Below, in pieces: positions 1 through 8,958 of a stretch of DNA of 64,000 bases (positions are counted from its first letter, which is position 1; each line of letters opens with the position of its first letter). The position numbers and the translations under genes are program-made. Source of the DNA: Peltaster fructicola (lineage: Eukaryota > Ascomycota > Dothideomycetes); contig CP051142.1 in NCBI GenBank assembly GCA_001592805.2, forward strand, positions 62,001-126,000. Direction: 5' to 3'. Below the pieces are notes generated by a model. The model ran no database searches. It saw nothing but the letters and a program-made list of their open reading frames with translations, and was not told where the DNA came from.

Positions 1-4
1 AACA

Positions 5-1732
5 ATGGGTCTCGGAGTGTTGGATGTCAAGTCGACGACACATGTCCCAGGGACAGCTGCCATTGAGGACCTGGACGAACTCAATGTTGCGCGCAAAAAC
101 ACCAGCGGCAACGTGAAGTACAGCGCGAGTGGCATCATTCTCGTACCACAGCCCAGCGACGATCCAAATGGTGCGGAAACACGATATCACGCGCACTGTC
201 ACTGACACAATCAGATCCGTTGAACCTCCCACTCTGGCGACGAGACCTGCTCACAGGCGTGCTCTGCTTGTGGTCTGTCATCGCATCCACTCTTTCACCG
301 CTGCTCGCCGCAGATTCCATCGACCTCCTCTTCTACTACAAGCCGTCACAGACCTTCACGGGCATCGCGTTGCTCACGGGATACCATTTGCTAGGAGTCG
401 GAGTCGCTGGGTTCATCTTCGTGGCCTCAGCACGCGTTTGGGGCAAGCGACACCTCTATCTGCTCGGCACGTTCATCATAATCATCAGCTCAATATGGGG
501 AGGAGCATCGGGACAGAACTACAAGTCTATGGTGGCGGCACGATTCTTTCAGGGTGTTGGACTGGCTCCCTTCGAAGCTCTCGTCAATGCGAGCGTTGGA
601 GACCTATACTTCGTCCATGAGCGTGGTTTGCGTATGGCAGTCAGTAATCTTTGCCTGTTCGGTGGAGCCTTCTTCACGCCAGTCATTGTCGGAACAATCG
701 CGTACAACCCAGCACTCAAATGGCAGTGGACCTTCTACTTCATCGCCATCTTCGGTGCTGTACTCTTCCCACTGGTCGTCTTGTTCGTCCCAGAGACAGC
801 CTACCGCCGGGATGATCGTACTGTCGAGCTTAGCCAGAGCACAGACAACGCCGTTGAGTCGAAGGAGGCTCTCACTTCAACAGAGTTGCCATCGACTCCA
901 GAGTCGACTACAGCATATCAGCCACCCACACCGCCAGGCTTGATCTCACGACGTACCTTGGCTGTCTTCACAGGCCGCAAGACAGATGAGCCGTTCTGGA
1001 AACTCCTCCTTCGCCCATTCCCACTCTTCTTCCACCCAGCTGTCTTCTGGGGCATGCTCATCCAAGGTACCTTGATCGGCTGGACCGTATTCATTGGTAT
1101 CATCGTTGCAGCCATCTACTTTTCACCACCAGTCAACCTCACCGAGCAGCAGACTGGATACCTATACACTGGCGCATTTCTTGGCGCTCTGATCGGATTC
1201 GCCATTGCTGGTCTTCTATCGTACATCCCTGTCTGGATGGCCAAACGAAACCGTGGCATTTACGAGCCTGAATTCAGACTCATTCTTGTCATTCCCATGC
1301 TGATCTTCGGCTGTGCCGGTCTTTTCGGCTTCGGAATGACTGCAAGAGGCCACGGACTCATCGTACCTGACGTCTTCTTCGCCCTTGAGGTCATTGGCAT
1401 GGTGTTAGGTGCCGTGGCATCTGCGTTGTACATTGTCGACGCTCACAAGGACATCGCCGTGGAGGCATTCACATGTCTGCTGATCTTCAAGAACATCTTT
1501 TCCTTTGCGTTGACATTCAAGGGCTACGACTGGCTCATCCAGGCTGATATCGAGCCGTTGTTCACCAAGCTTGGTGGTGTTCAGGTTGCTATCTGCTGCA
1601 CGACTATCTTTTTGTGTATGTCGAGTCTCTTCGCATGCTTCTGCCTGCTAACCTCGTGCAGATATCTTTGGCAAATGGAACAGGGCATTCTTTGCTCGAC
1701 ACGATATCTTGAAGATGACAGGTTTGAGATGA
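5..1732 (+). CDS. MFS transporter (DHA1-like), three exons
   Basis: Major facilitator superfamily permease of the plasma or vacuolar membrane; substrate unknown. Exons 5-170, 215-1615 and 1662-1732 give 545 aa. The first intron (44 nt) is fixed because joining restores the family motif DDPNDPLNLPLWRRD just before the first membrane helix. The second (46 nt) restores the usual tail YIFGKWNRAFFARHDILKM; without it the frame runs on through unrelated sequence to 1851. The N-terminus MGLGVLDVKSTTHVPGT is typical of this fungal subfamily, so the start is probably complete although it lies 4 bases from the window edge. Two blocks of hydrophobic helices are split by a hydrophilic loop around residues 210-270, as in 12-helix MFS proteins. 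It faces the dehydrogenase gene tail to tail across a minisatellite. Confidence 0.9.
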
Positions 1733-1922
1733 TCTCGGCCAATCCTCAGGTTGATAGTGTTGGGACGATCATAAGCTTACTACTTAATCAGTTATTGAGA
1801 CTCGTGGGTATCAATGCATGCGTCATCCTCTTGACGAAAGAACTCCTGTAACATCATGCTACTGCCATGCCTCTATCGTCCCATACAGACCAGCATGGTC
1901 AGCGTCGTGCTTATTGATTACG

Positions 1923-2127
1923 TGCTGCTTGAGTGCATGCTGTTCGAGTGCATGATGCTGCTTCAGTACATGTTGCTGCTTCGATACATGCTTCTGTTTC
2001 GATGCATGGTGCTGCTTCGGTGCATGGTGCTGCTTCTCCAGGGCGTGGCTGCTTCTTCAAGACGTGCTGCTGCTTCAATGCGGGTATCGCCTCTCCAAAG
2101 CATGCCGCTTCTACAAGACATGAATCC
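1923..2127. repeat. Degenerate 18-bp minisatellite in a convergent intergenic region
   Basis: About six recognisable copies of an 18-bp unit resembling TGCTGCTTCGGTGCATGG start at 1923, 1941 (15 bp), 1956, 1974, 1992 and 2010, then the array decays towards 2127. Because the unit is a multiple of three, frames stay open through it and produce spurious reading frames on both strands. It fills the 396-bp gap between the 3' ends of the MFS and glycerol-3-phosphate dehydrogenase genes; nothing else is visible in that gap. Confidence 0.85.
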
Positions 2128-2128
2128 T

Positions 2129-3340
2129 TCACAATTGCCCAGCCAGTAGCTGCGGAATGTCCTCAGGCTTGTTGTTGCCCTCCAAGATGTTGTAGACCGC
2201 TGTGAACAACGGGAAGTCCTTCTCCATCCCACGACTCTTCAAGAAGGCATTAACCTCATAAGCAGTATCAGTACCCTGCAGCTTCTGTCCATTAAGCTCC
2301 CTCTTTTCGATCTCGCCAATCGGTTTCTTCTCAGCAGTCGCCATCTTCGCACAACGGAAATTCCTGCCACCCATACAGCTTGTAATCATGTCTGCCACAC
2401 CGCAGCTTTCTTCTGTGATCGTCTCAACCTTGAATGTGTCCGCGAAGAACTTCTCGCCAAACTTCACCTCTTCCTGAATGCCAACTCGCATGACTGCAGC
2501 CTTTGCATTGTCACCCCAGCCAAGACCGTCCACGAAGCCTGCTGCCAGTGCGACGACGTTCTTCAGCGCTCCGCCGAGTGAAGTGCCCGCAACGTCGCCG
2601 ATAACTCGTACGTGGAGATACGGTCGATAGAAGAGCTTGAGGAGGTTCTCGTGGGTGATAAGTGGGTACTCGGATGGCATGGGCTGAAGAGTGATGTGCT
2701 TGTCTGAGCCGGTGAGGTAGTACTCAAATGGTTTGGCTCCAGGACCTTGGTTATCGACAGGAGGTGCGTCGTATGCAACTGTCGTCTCACTCCACTTACC
2801 CATAGCAATCTCCGTGGCTATGTTGGCACCTGATAGCGCACCACAGTATATGCCCAGCTTCTCAGCGATTGTGTTCGAGAATAGCTCACATCCTCTTTCT
2901 GCCGACACTGACACGCCCTTGATACAGCTGATACCTCGTGCATACGGCAGCACTTTGCCCCTCAGTCCTTCACAAATCTTGCCAAAGAACTGATGAGGCA
3001 TGTTGAAGATCAGTATCGTCGCATCCTTGACAGCATCGGCAGAGTCCGGGTTTGCGATGATGTTTCGTGGTAGAGGGATATCAGGGAGGTACTTGACGTT
3101 CTCGTGGAGTTCGTTGATCAGTTTCGAGAGCTTCTGGGGCTTGTTCAGCATCTCTGGATGTGAGGCAGCATGTTTCGAGTCCTTAGGCAGTGTGCAGTCC
3201 TCCTCGAACACCCACATCTGAACCTCTTCCTCGAACAGATCTGCATGCTCTTTCACATTCTCAGCAACTACCTTGCAGATGGTGGTGCCCCAGTTGCCGG
3301 AGCCTACTACAGCGATCTTGTGCTTCCTCGTATGTGCCAT
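2129..3340 (-). CDS. GPD1: Glycerol-3-phosphate dehydrogenase (NAD+)
   Basis: Reduces dihydroxyacetone phosphate to glycerol 3-phosphate with NADH, for glycerol (osmolyte) synthesis, redox balance and glycerolipid precursors. The 403-aa form starting at MAHTRKHK (3340) carries the N-terminal Rossmann motif GSGNWGTTI, followed by the substrate-domain signature [23 protein letters not shown], here cited only by its core KNVVALAAG, and a typical C-terminus. An upstream in-frame ATG at 3418 would add 26 residues, [20 protein letters not shown] onward, rich in Arg and Ser with no acidic residue, like a mitochondrial presequence. Alternative start use could therefore give two locations, as known for yeast Gpd2. 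I chose the short start because it matches cytosolic homologues. No intron is needed. Confidence 0.93.
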   Translation of the reverse strand: MAHTRKHKIAVVGSGNWGTTICKVVAENVKEHADLFEEEVQMWVFEEDCTLPKDSKHAASHPEMLNKPQKLSKLINELHENVKYLPDIPLPRNIIANPDSADAVKDATILIFNMPHQFFGKICEGLRGKVLPYARGISCIKGVSVSAERGCELFSNTIAEKLGIYCGALSGANIATEIAMGKWSETTVAYDAPPVDNQGPGAKPFEYYLTGSDKHITLQPMPSEYPLITHENLLKLFYRPYLHVRVIGDVAGTSLGGALKNVVALAAGFVDGLGWGDNAKAAVMRVGIQEEVKFGEKFFADTFKVETITEESCGVADMITSCMGGRNFRCAKMATAEKKPIGEIEKRELNGQKLQGTDTAYEVNAFLKSRGMEKDFPLFTAVYNILEGNNKPEDIPQLLAGQL

Positions 3341-3986
3341 AGTCGTGGTGAAAGAGGAGTGGGAGGGAGTGGAGTGGCGCAAAAGAGATGACAGTCGATT
3401 CAGCGTAGGTCGGAGCATATACTTATGAATGGTTTGATTGTAGTTCTCGCACGTAAAGTGGTTGTGTTGATCTCGCGCGAATTGTTTCGCGTTGAGTGTA
3501 GGAAGGCGTGCCAGGGTCAAGTCACAGCAGTTCAACCAATGACGCAAAGGTCACCATGCGCTTCAAGACCTCAACCAATGCCAAACACCAGATATCAGGT
3601 CCGATAAGGCTTCGTTGTCGCACAATCAGCCCCCTGTACTACTTCTTTCACGAGCAGTCGTATGTTGGAAGCATTTCTCGAGTGATACAAGAGTCAGAGA
3701 CACCGAGGTTCATGCTGGTGTGCTCATACTGCTCATTGAGAACAATGCTGACAAGTCACTCCACGCAAGACACCTTGCCCTGTTTGACAGAGTTCACCAA
3801 CGGGAAGAGAGCTGGCGCGGAAGAGGTCAAGGTTACTAAAGACTGTGGAGGATGTGCGCGGCTAGAGGCAAGATATGCCGCCAGAGCTCTACCTCGGTAA
3901 CGTGACGTTGGTGGTAGCGATCAGTATCACAAGAGTTCTCTTTATTGAGTTCATCTCTGCATTCAAACAGCCTCCGATTAGCAACC
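3341..3986. promoter_or_regulatory. Divergent intergenic region, GPD1 and acyl-CoA ligase
   Basis: 646 bp between two divergent starts. It includes the possible longer N-terminus of the dehydrogenase up to 3418. A CCCCCT stretch near 3630 contains the STRE core CCCCT, which would fit a stress-responsive dehydrogenase, but a single short match is weak evidence. No coding sequence is recognised here. Confidence 0.4.
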
Positions 3987-5751
3987 ATGCCTGTGAAGTC
4001 AACGCTACCTGACATCACGATACCCAACGTGGGTATCTGGGACTTCCTCTTCGAGCGGAAGGACCTTGATTTCCCAGTGGACAAAGGTAGCCGGGAGAGA
4101 ATCTACTCATGACCACTTGGCTGACATCTGTAGTGATCTACCAAGACTCGGCCAGCGGAAGATCATACACATACGCTGAGGTGAAGCAAACTGCCATCGA
4201 CTTCGGCAAAGGTCTCAAGGCAGTATGGGAGTGGCAGAAGGGCGATGTCCTCGCTCTGTACTCTCCAAACTCCGTCGACACACCTGCGCTGATGTGGGGA
4301 TGTCACTGGGCAGGCGGCATCATTTCGCCAGCGAACCCAGGCTATAGCGTCGAGGAACTGACCTTCCAGCTCAGGGACAGCGGCGCCAAGGCCATTGCCA
4401 CTCAATGGGACATGCTGGAGAACGCAAAGAAGGCCGCGAAGAATGTGGGTATCCCAGAAGACCGTATCATTCTCATTGGCGACAAGCGAGACGAGACTGT
4501 CAAGTACAAGCAATTCACCTCCATCCGCAACCTTGCGGGGACAGCAAGATACCGCAGGACGAAGGTCGACCCTGATAAGGATCTCGCTTTCCTGGTGTAC
4601 AGCTCTGGAACGACTGGTCTGCCAAAGGGTGTTATGCTCTCGCATAAGAACATCATCGCCAATACACTGCAGAACGTCAGCTTAGAAGGCAAGTATCTCA
4701 GCAACAAACCACAGTCTGGACTGCCTGATGGAGATGTTATCCTGTCTTTCTTGCCGATGTTCCACATATACGGCCTTACAGTCGTGGTCCACCAGAGTCT
4801 GTACAGCGGATACAAGTCTATCGTCATGGCGAAGTTCGACATCGAAGCGTGGTGTCAAGCGGTCCAGCAACACAAGGTCACCATCGGCTTCGTCGTGCCT
4901 CCTGTCGTCCTTCTCTTGTCTAAGCATCCTGCTGTCGCCAACTACGACCTGAGTAGCCTGAAGATGATGAATTCCGGTGCTGCGCCTCTCACGAAAGAGC
5001 TCGTCCAAGCCGTCCACAAGCGGAAGGGTCTCAAAGTGAAGCAAGGCTACGGTCTGAGTGAAACCTCGCCGACCACACATATGCAGCCGTGGGAGAGCTG
5101 GCTGACTGCTGTCGGATCTGCTGGAATCCTTCTGCCAAACCAAGAAGCCAAGTTCATCTCACCAGAGGAGAAGGAGGTGCCAGAAGGAGAGGTTGGTGAG
5201 CTTTGGATTCGTGGTCCTAACGTCTTCAAGGGATATCTGAACAACCCCGAGGGTACTCGTAATGCTATGACCGAGGATGGATACTTCAAGACTGGTGACG
5301 TTGGTTACCATGATGGAAGTGGAAACTTCTACATCACTGATCGTGTGAAGGAGCTGATCAAATAGTGAGTACCGATTCGTGACCAGTGAGCATACACTGA
5401 CAGCTGTACAGCAAGGGCTTTCAGGTACCGCCTGCAGAGCTTGAAGGTCTCCTCATCTCGAACGAAAAGGTCGCAGATGTTGCAGTCATCGGCATCTATC
5501 GTGAGGACCAGGCAACTGAAGTGCCCATGGCGTTCATCGTTCCGGACAAGGGCGCTCAGAGTGGTCCTCAGCTGGAAAAGGAGATCATAGAGTGGCTTTC
5601 CCAGCGTGTAGCCAGCCACAAACGACTGAGAGGAGGCGTGCAGTTTACCACTGAGATACCGAAGAGCGCCAGTGGCAAGATCCTGCGCAGACTGCTGAAG
5701 GCCAAATACCAGGAAGAGAACAAGCAGAGCACACCAAAGGCGAAGCTTTGA
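3987..5751 (+). CDS. 4-coumarate-CoA-ligase-like acyl-CoA synthetase with PTS1
   Basis: Adenylate-forming ligase activating an aryl, fatty or other carboxylic acid to its CoA thioester. Exons 3987-4086, 4134-5364 and 5412-5751 give 556 aa. Both introns are 47 nt and restore frame: the first joins FPVDK to VIYQDSASGRSYTY, the second LIKY to KGFQVPPAELEG. ATP-binding motif SSGTTGLPKGVM lies near residue 189, the GYGLSETSP motif near 338, YFKTGDVGY near 416 and the C-terminal catalytic lysine region SASGKILRR near 526. The protein ends in AKL, a peroxisome-targeting signal type 1, so it probably acts in peroxisomes, for example in beta-oxidation of aromatic or fatty acids. The exact substrate cannot be read from sequence. 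Confidence 0.93.
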
Positions 5752-5971
5752 GTGTGCCGCCACGTATGTACTTCGTTGCGACAGCTTGTGAGTAATGAAC
5801 ATGTTGGCGCTCTTTCCCTGGCAAGAAATGCCAAGCAGCGTGAGTGCCTCCACTTTTCCTATTGACGTCTTCTCTAACAACAAGCACTTCAACTCACTGC
5901 GAACCTTCATCCACCTTTCTCACAGCACAGTGAACGTGGTCTCTTCCACACAGCACTCTAACTGCGGAAGC

Positions 5972-6811
5972 ATGACCACTTTCGCAGTACCGAGACAACG
6001 CAATACGAGACGTCGATTGCGACACCTTCTGGCTCGCAGTCAGCGCCTCGTGAAGCTGCAACGTGATGAGATTGCCAAACTCGAATCATCAGCGCAGACG
6101 GAAAGAGACAGCGAGAAGCACATAGCGGACCTTCAAAGGCAAGTGGCACAGCAAATCGAGCTGTGCAAGACAAGAGATCAGACCATTATGAAGTCCGCCA
6201 ATGCCAGATCGAAAAACAGAACAAAACGACCAGCACCGCAAGGACTTCCAACGGCGAGTACGTCCAGAGTGGTGACGAGATCGAGGCATCGAAAAGCTCT
6301 AGAGAAGAGAGGCGCTTTGAATAACCTCATTGTCGGATTGCAGGACGACAGCTTGTCCGTCGACAGGATCATGCAAGATGTTCCTAGTCACTCAACTCAA
6401 GTAACACACGATGCTAGCGGTCCAGTACACGATCCAGCTTGGAAAGACCCCAGAGCACGGAACTGTCAGCAAGAAGTCGGCGATGACCTGGCCACGCGCG
6501 GAAAGTCTGCTCGTAGCAGACGTCGCCGACAAGTCGGCAAATGCAAGGGTGCTGCAGTTCGAGAGAGAGTATCCCTTGATACCAATCTTGTGAAGGAGAG
6601 CGCCATAGAGAATGATCAGAGTACCCGAGATCTTCTGTCCCTACAGCAGCTGGTCGGTTAAATGGCTGTCGATCTGCACGAGACACGAGCATGTCTGTTC
6701 CATCAGCGCACTCGTGTACAAGAGTTAGACGCTGAAGTCTGGGACTGGAGATTCAAATTTGCCTACAGTCAAGAAGAGACATACACAGTCATGCATGTGA
6801 CCTCTGCCTAA
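5972..6811 (+). CDS. Basic coiled-coil orphan protein
   Basis: I do not recognise a family. From the ATG at 5972 the frame encodes a very basic N-terminus (RQRNTRRRLRHLLARSQR), then a heptad-like coiled coil to about residue 65, and a disordered Arg/Lys-rich middle. The same frame is open upstream to 5795 with another ATG. A stop occurs at 6659-6661, but the same frame continues as VQELDAEVWDWRFKFAYSQE to a stop at 6811. A 54-nt phase-0 intron at 6653-6706 (weak donor GTCGGT, acceptor CAG) would remove the stop and join LLSLQQL to RTRVQELDAEV, keeping coiled-coil character; this would give 261 aa. If there is no intron, the gene ends at 6661. A nuclear or bZIP-like role is possible but not shown. 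Confidence 0.45.
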
Positions 6812-6835
6812 CAATCCATCTCGCGTTGGTGAGGC

Positions 6836-8083
6836 CTAGAACTTAATGTGATCCTGGATAGGATCAATTTCGTTCTGTAGCTCTCTAGCAACACGATCTG
6901 CTTCATGCCACACTCTCAACAAATTGCCTCCTATGACCTTGGCTATGATATGAGGCTTCAATCCCTGCTCCAGCAGCTTGCTCACCAACGCCGGAAACTT
7001 CGAGACGTCTTCCAGTCCTCGTGGTAATGAAGGTGAACCATCATAGTCAGTGCCAATACCTACATGGTCGTAGCCGATCAGCTCGCCAATATACGTGATG
7101 TGCTTCACAACGTGATCGATCGTATTGTTCTCTGGCACATACTCGGGAAGGCCACCGGCTTTCGAAGCTCGACAGCTGACGAAGTCTGAGGAGAAATTGA
7201 TCATGACCAGTGAACCACGCTTCTTCACAAGCTCCAGGATCTCATCGTTCACATTTCGTGGATGTGGACAGATGGCGAAGACACTGGAGTGGCTGAAGAT
7301 GGGCGCTGCACGACTGCCATTCCAATCACCGCCTCCTCCAAGAACATCTCTCTGAGTGTCGACACTGGTGTGTGAGAGATCAACAAGCATACCCAGTCTG
7401 TTCATCTCCAAGATCAGCTCTTCTCCGGCCTTGCTCACGCCATGCCAGTAGGGCTCAGCCACGACAGTCTCGCCCTCAACACGAAGCAGAGCAGCATCAG
7501 CATATTTATTGTGGCAGTTCCAGGTCAACGTAGCATAGCGTACTCCCAGTCGATGATAGAGCCTCAAAGTCGCCAAGGAGTTGCCGATTTGATGCAGTCC
7601 TTCGATAGCGAGTGGAGAGATGAGGTAGCCGTCCTTGAAGTTGCGTTCAGCTTCCGCAGCTGATCTGGACAAGGTGAAGTAGTCTGGATAGTTCTCCTGT
7701 AGACGATAGAAGAGATCTATTTGCTCGAAAGTCTGCTTGACGTAGGGAGCGTATGCAGCATCTGAGAAGTCCAATGGGTCATCAGGACATAAGACGAAAG
7801 CAGACCAGAAGGCTCCTCCAAGCTGACCCTCATCGATACGAGGAAGATCGACCTGGCCTTGCAGACCAGTCTTTTCGAAAGCATCTGTGAAGTTGTCTGA
7901 GTAGATCTCGCTGTGATACAGATATCGCAGGAGTATCAAGAGGTCATTATGGCCATCAATCAATGGGTGTCGTTCTAGGATGCTGCGGGCGTCCTGTTTG
8001 TCAGCATTGTCCAAGACGCGCTGTTGAGACCATGAGCACAGCACCACTTGTGACAGCAGGCCTAGAAGGAGAACCGATCGCAT
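6836..8083 (-). CDS. Membrane dipeptidase family protein (peptidase M19)
   Basis: Zinc-dependent dipeptidase hydrolysing dipeptides outside the cell or in the secretory pathway. It is a single-exon 415-aa protein with a hydrophobic signal peptide (MRSVLLLGLLSQVVLCSWS). Metal and substrate motifs of the renal-dipeptidase fold are present: DGHNDL (His45, Asp47), LAIEGLHQIG with the bridging Glu, VDLSHTS, IFSHSS and the late GIGTDYDG and GGNLLRVW. Length matches the family. The C-terminus (QDHIKF) is hydrophilic with no clear GPI-anchor tail, so a secreted rather than anchored form is more likely. It shares a 152-bp divergent promoter with ILM1. Confidence 0.93.
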   Translation of the reverse strand: MRSVLLLGLLSQVVLCSWSQQRVLDNADKQDARSILERHPLIDGHNDLLILLRYLYHSEIYSDNFTDAFEKTGLQGQVDLPRIDEGQLGGAFWSAFVLCPDDPLDFSDAAYAPYVKQTFEQIDLFYRLQENYPDYFTLSRSAAEAERNFKDGYLISPLAIEGLHQIGNSLATLRLYHRLGVRYATLTWNCHNKYADAALLRVEGETVVAEPYWHGVSKAGEELILEMNRLGMLVDLSHTSVDTQRDVLGGGGDWNGSRAAPIFSHSSVFAICPHPRNVNDEILELVKKRGSLVMINFSSDFVSCRASKAGGLPEYVPENNTIDHVVKHITYIGELIGYDHVGIGTDYDGSPSLPRGLEDVSKFPALVSKLLEQGLKPHIIAKVIGGNLLRVWHEADRVARELQNEIDPIQDHIKF

Positions 8084-8235
8084 ACTGTCGACAGACTAGA
8101 GGGAGTGAATAGGAAGAGGGAGCATCGTGAGCTCAACATGGTGAGTTCTACATAGATGCGCAAATCAACTCGCTTGGTCAGCAGCTCAAAAGCACTCATT
8201 GGAGAAGCCTCAACCTTGCTACAACATTTTCAACC
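8084..8235. promoter_or_regulatory. Short divergent promoter, dipeptidase and ILM1
   Basis: Only 152 bp separate the two start codons, so both promoters must overlap here. I see no strong TATA box or known operator. Confidence 0.5.
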
Positions 8236-8845
8236 ATGGCGCTCATCTCGGCCTTCACCTTGATCAGAGCTATCTCGCTGTTTCACATCACTGCAGCGTA
8301 CTTCTTTCTCGCTTCGCCAGCAACTATAACTGATCAGAATGTGGTTTTCATTATCGGAGCTTCGATGCGCTTGGTGAGTTGCAAGACTCATCTCGTACCA
8401 GACGTCACTGACCAGGATAGCCGCAACCAACGGCACTGAGCAAGGCAGGCGACTCCAATGCCTTCATTGCAGTCCTTCTAGCATTCTTCGGCGTCGCGGA
8501 TCTCGTCGCTGCATCGCTCAGCGACCTCGTAGCCCTGGAATACTGGCTGTCGAATGTCCCCGTGCGTCTCACGCTACTCTTCACCCTAACAGGCTACATC
8601 TACCTGTTCAAAGAGGACGGCATGTTGAATACAGGGTTTGACAGTGCTGGCGAGCACCTGTGCAACAGCTGGACCTTTTCGTGGGCGTTCCTCGAGCTTA
8701 TGACCTGGTTCTGGGTGAGGAGAGACATCAGAGCATCCACCTCACTGCTGACGACTATCAGGTCTACAACAGCCTTCGAGATGAACGACACACCATAGCA
8801 CGGAAGATACTGGAGCACCGCAAGGAAGAAGAGAAGGAAGAGTGA
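8236..8845 (+). CDS. ILM1: ILM1-family small membrane protein
   Basis: Homologue of yeast Ilm1 (increased loss of mitochondrial DNA), a small multi-helix membrane protein, reported at the ER, of poorly known role. Exons 8236-8373, 8421-8714 and 8762-8845, all phase 0, with two 47-nt introns, give 171 aa. Joining restores SMRLPQPTALSKAG and later MTWFWVYNSLRDERHTIARK, the charged tail expected for the family. Hydrophobic helices lie at about residues 5-28, 60-85 and 95-115, with another at 130-145. The C-terminus is very basic and acidic (LEHRKEEEKEE). Its 3' end faces the synaptojanin gene across a 16-bp tandem repeat. Confidence 0.88.
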
Positions 8846-8861
8846 ATATGTGCAAGAACAG

Positions 8862-8948
8862 GTCGTGAGCACATGCGGTCGCTAGCACATGCGGTCGCTA
8901 GCACATGCGGTCGCTAGCACATGCGGTCGTGAGCACATACAGTCGTGA
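8862..8948. repeat. Perfect to near-perfect 16-bp tandem array
   Basis: Five full copies and one partial copy of a 16-bp unit, GTCGCTAGCACATGCG, beginning at 8862, 8878, 8894, 8910, 8926 and 8942. The three middle copies are identical; the outer ones have TGA in place of CTA, and the last has two more changes. It sits 16 bp after the ILM1 stop and 10 bp before the synaptojanin stop, in both 3' untranslated regions. Confidence 0.93.
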
Positions 8949-8958
8949 TCTATACAAT

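Noticed and set aside
1733-1851. Longer C-terminus of the MFS transporter reading on to 1851
   Set aside because: It loses the conserved tail, which a standard 46-nt intron at 1616-1661 restores with a stop at 1732.
1856-2232. Overlapping Met/Leu-rich reading frames on both strands
   Set aside because: They are created by the 18-bp tandem repeat, whose length is a multiple of three.
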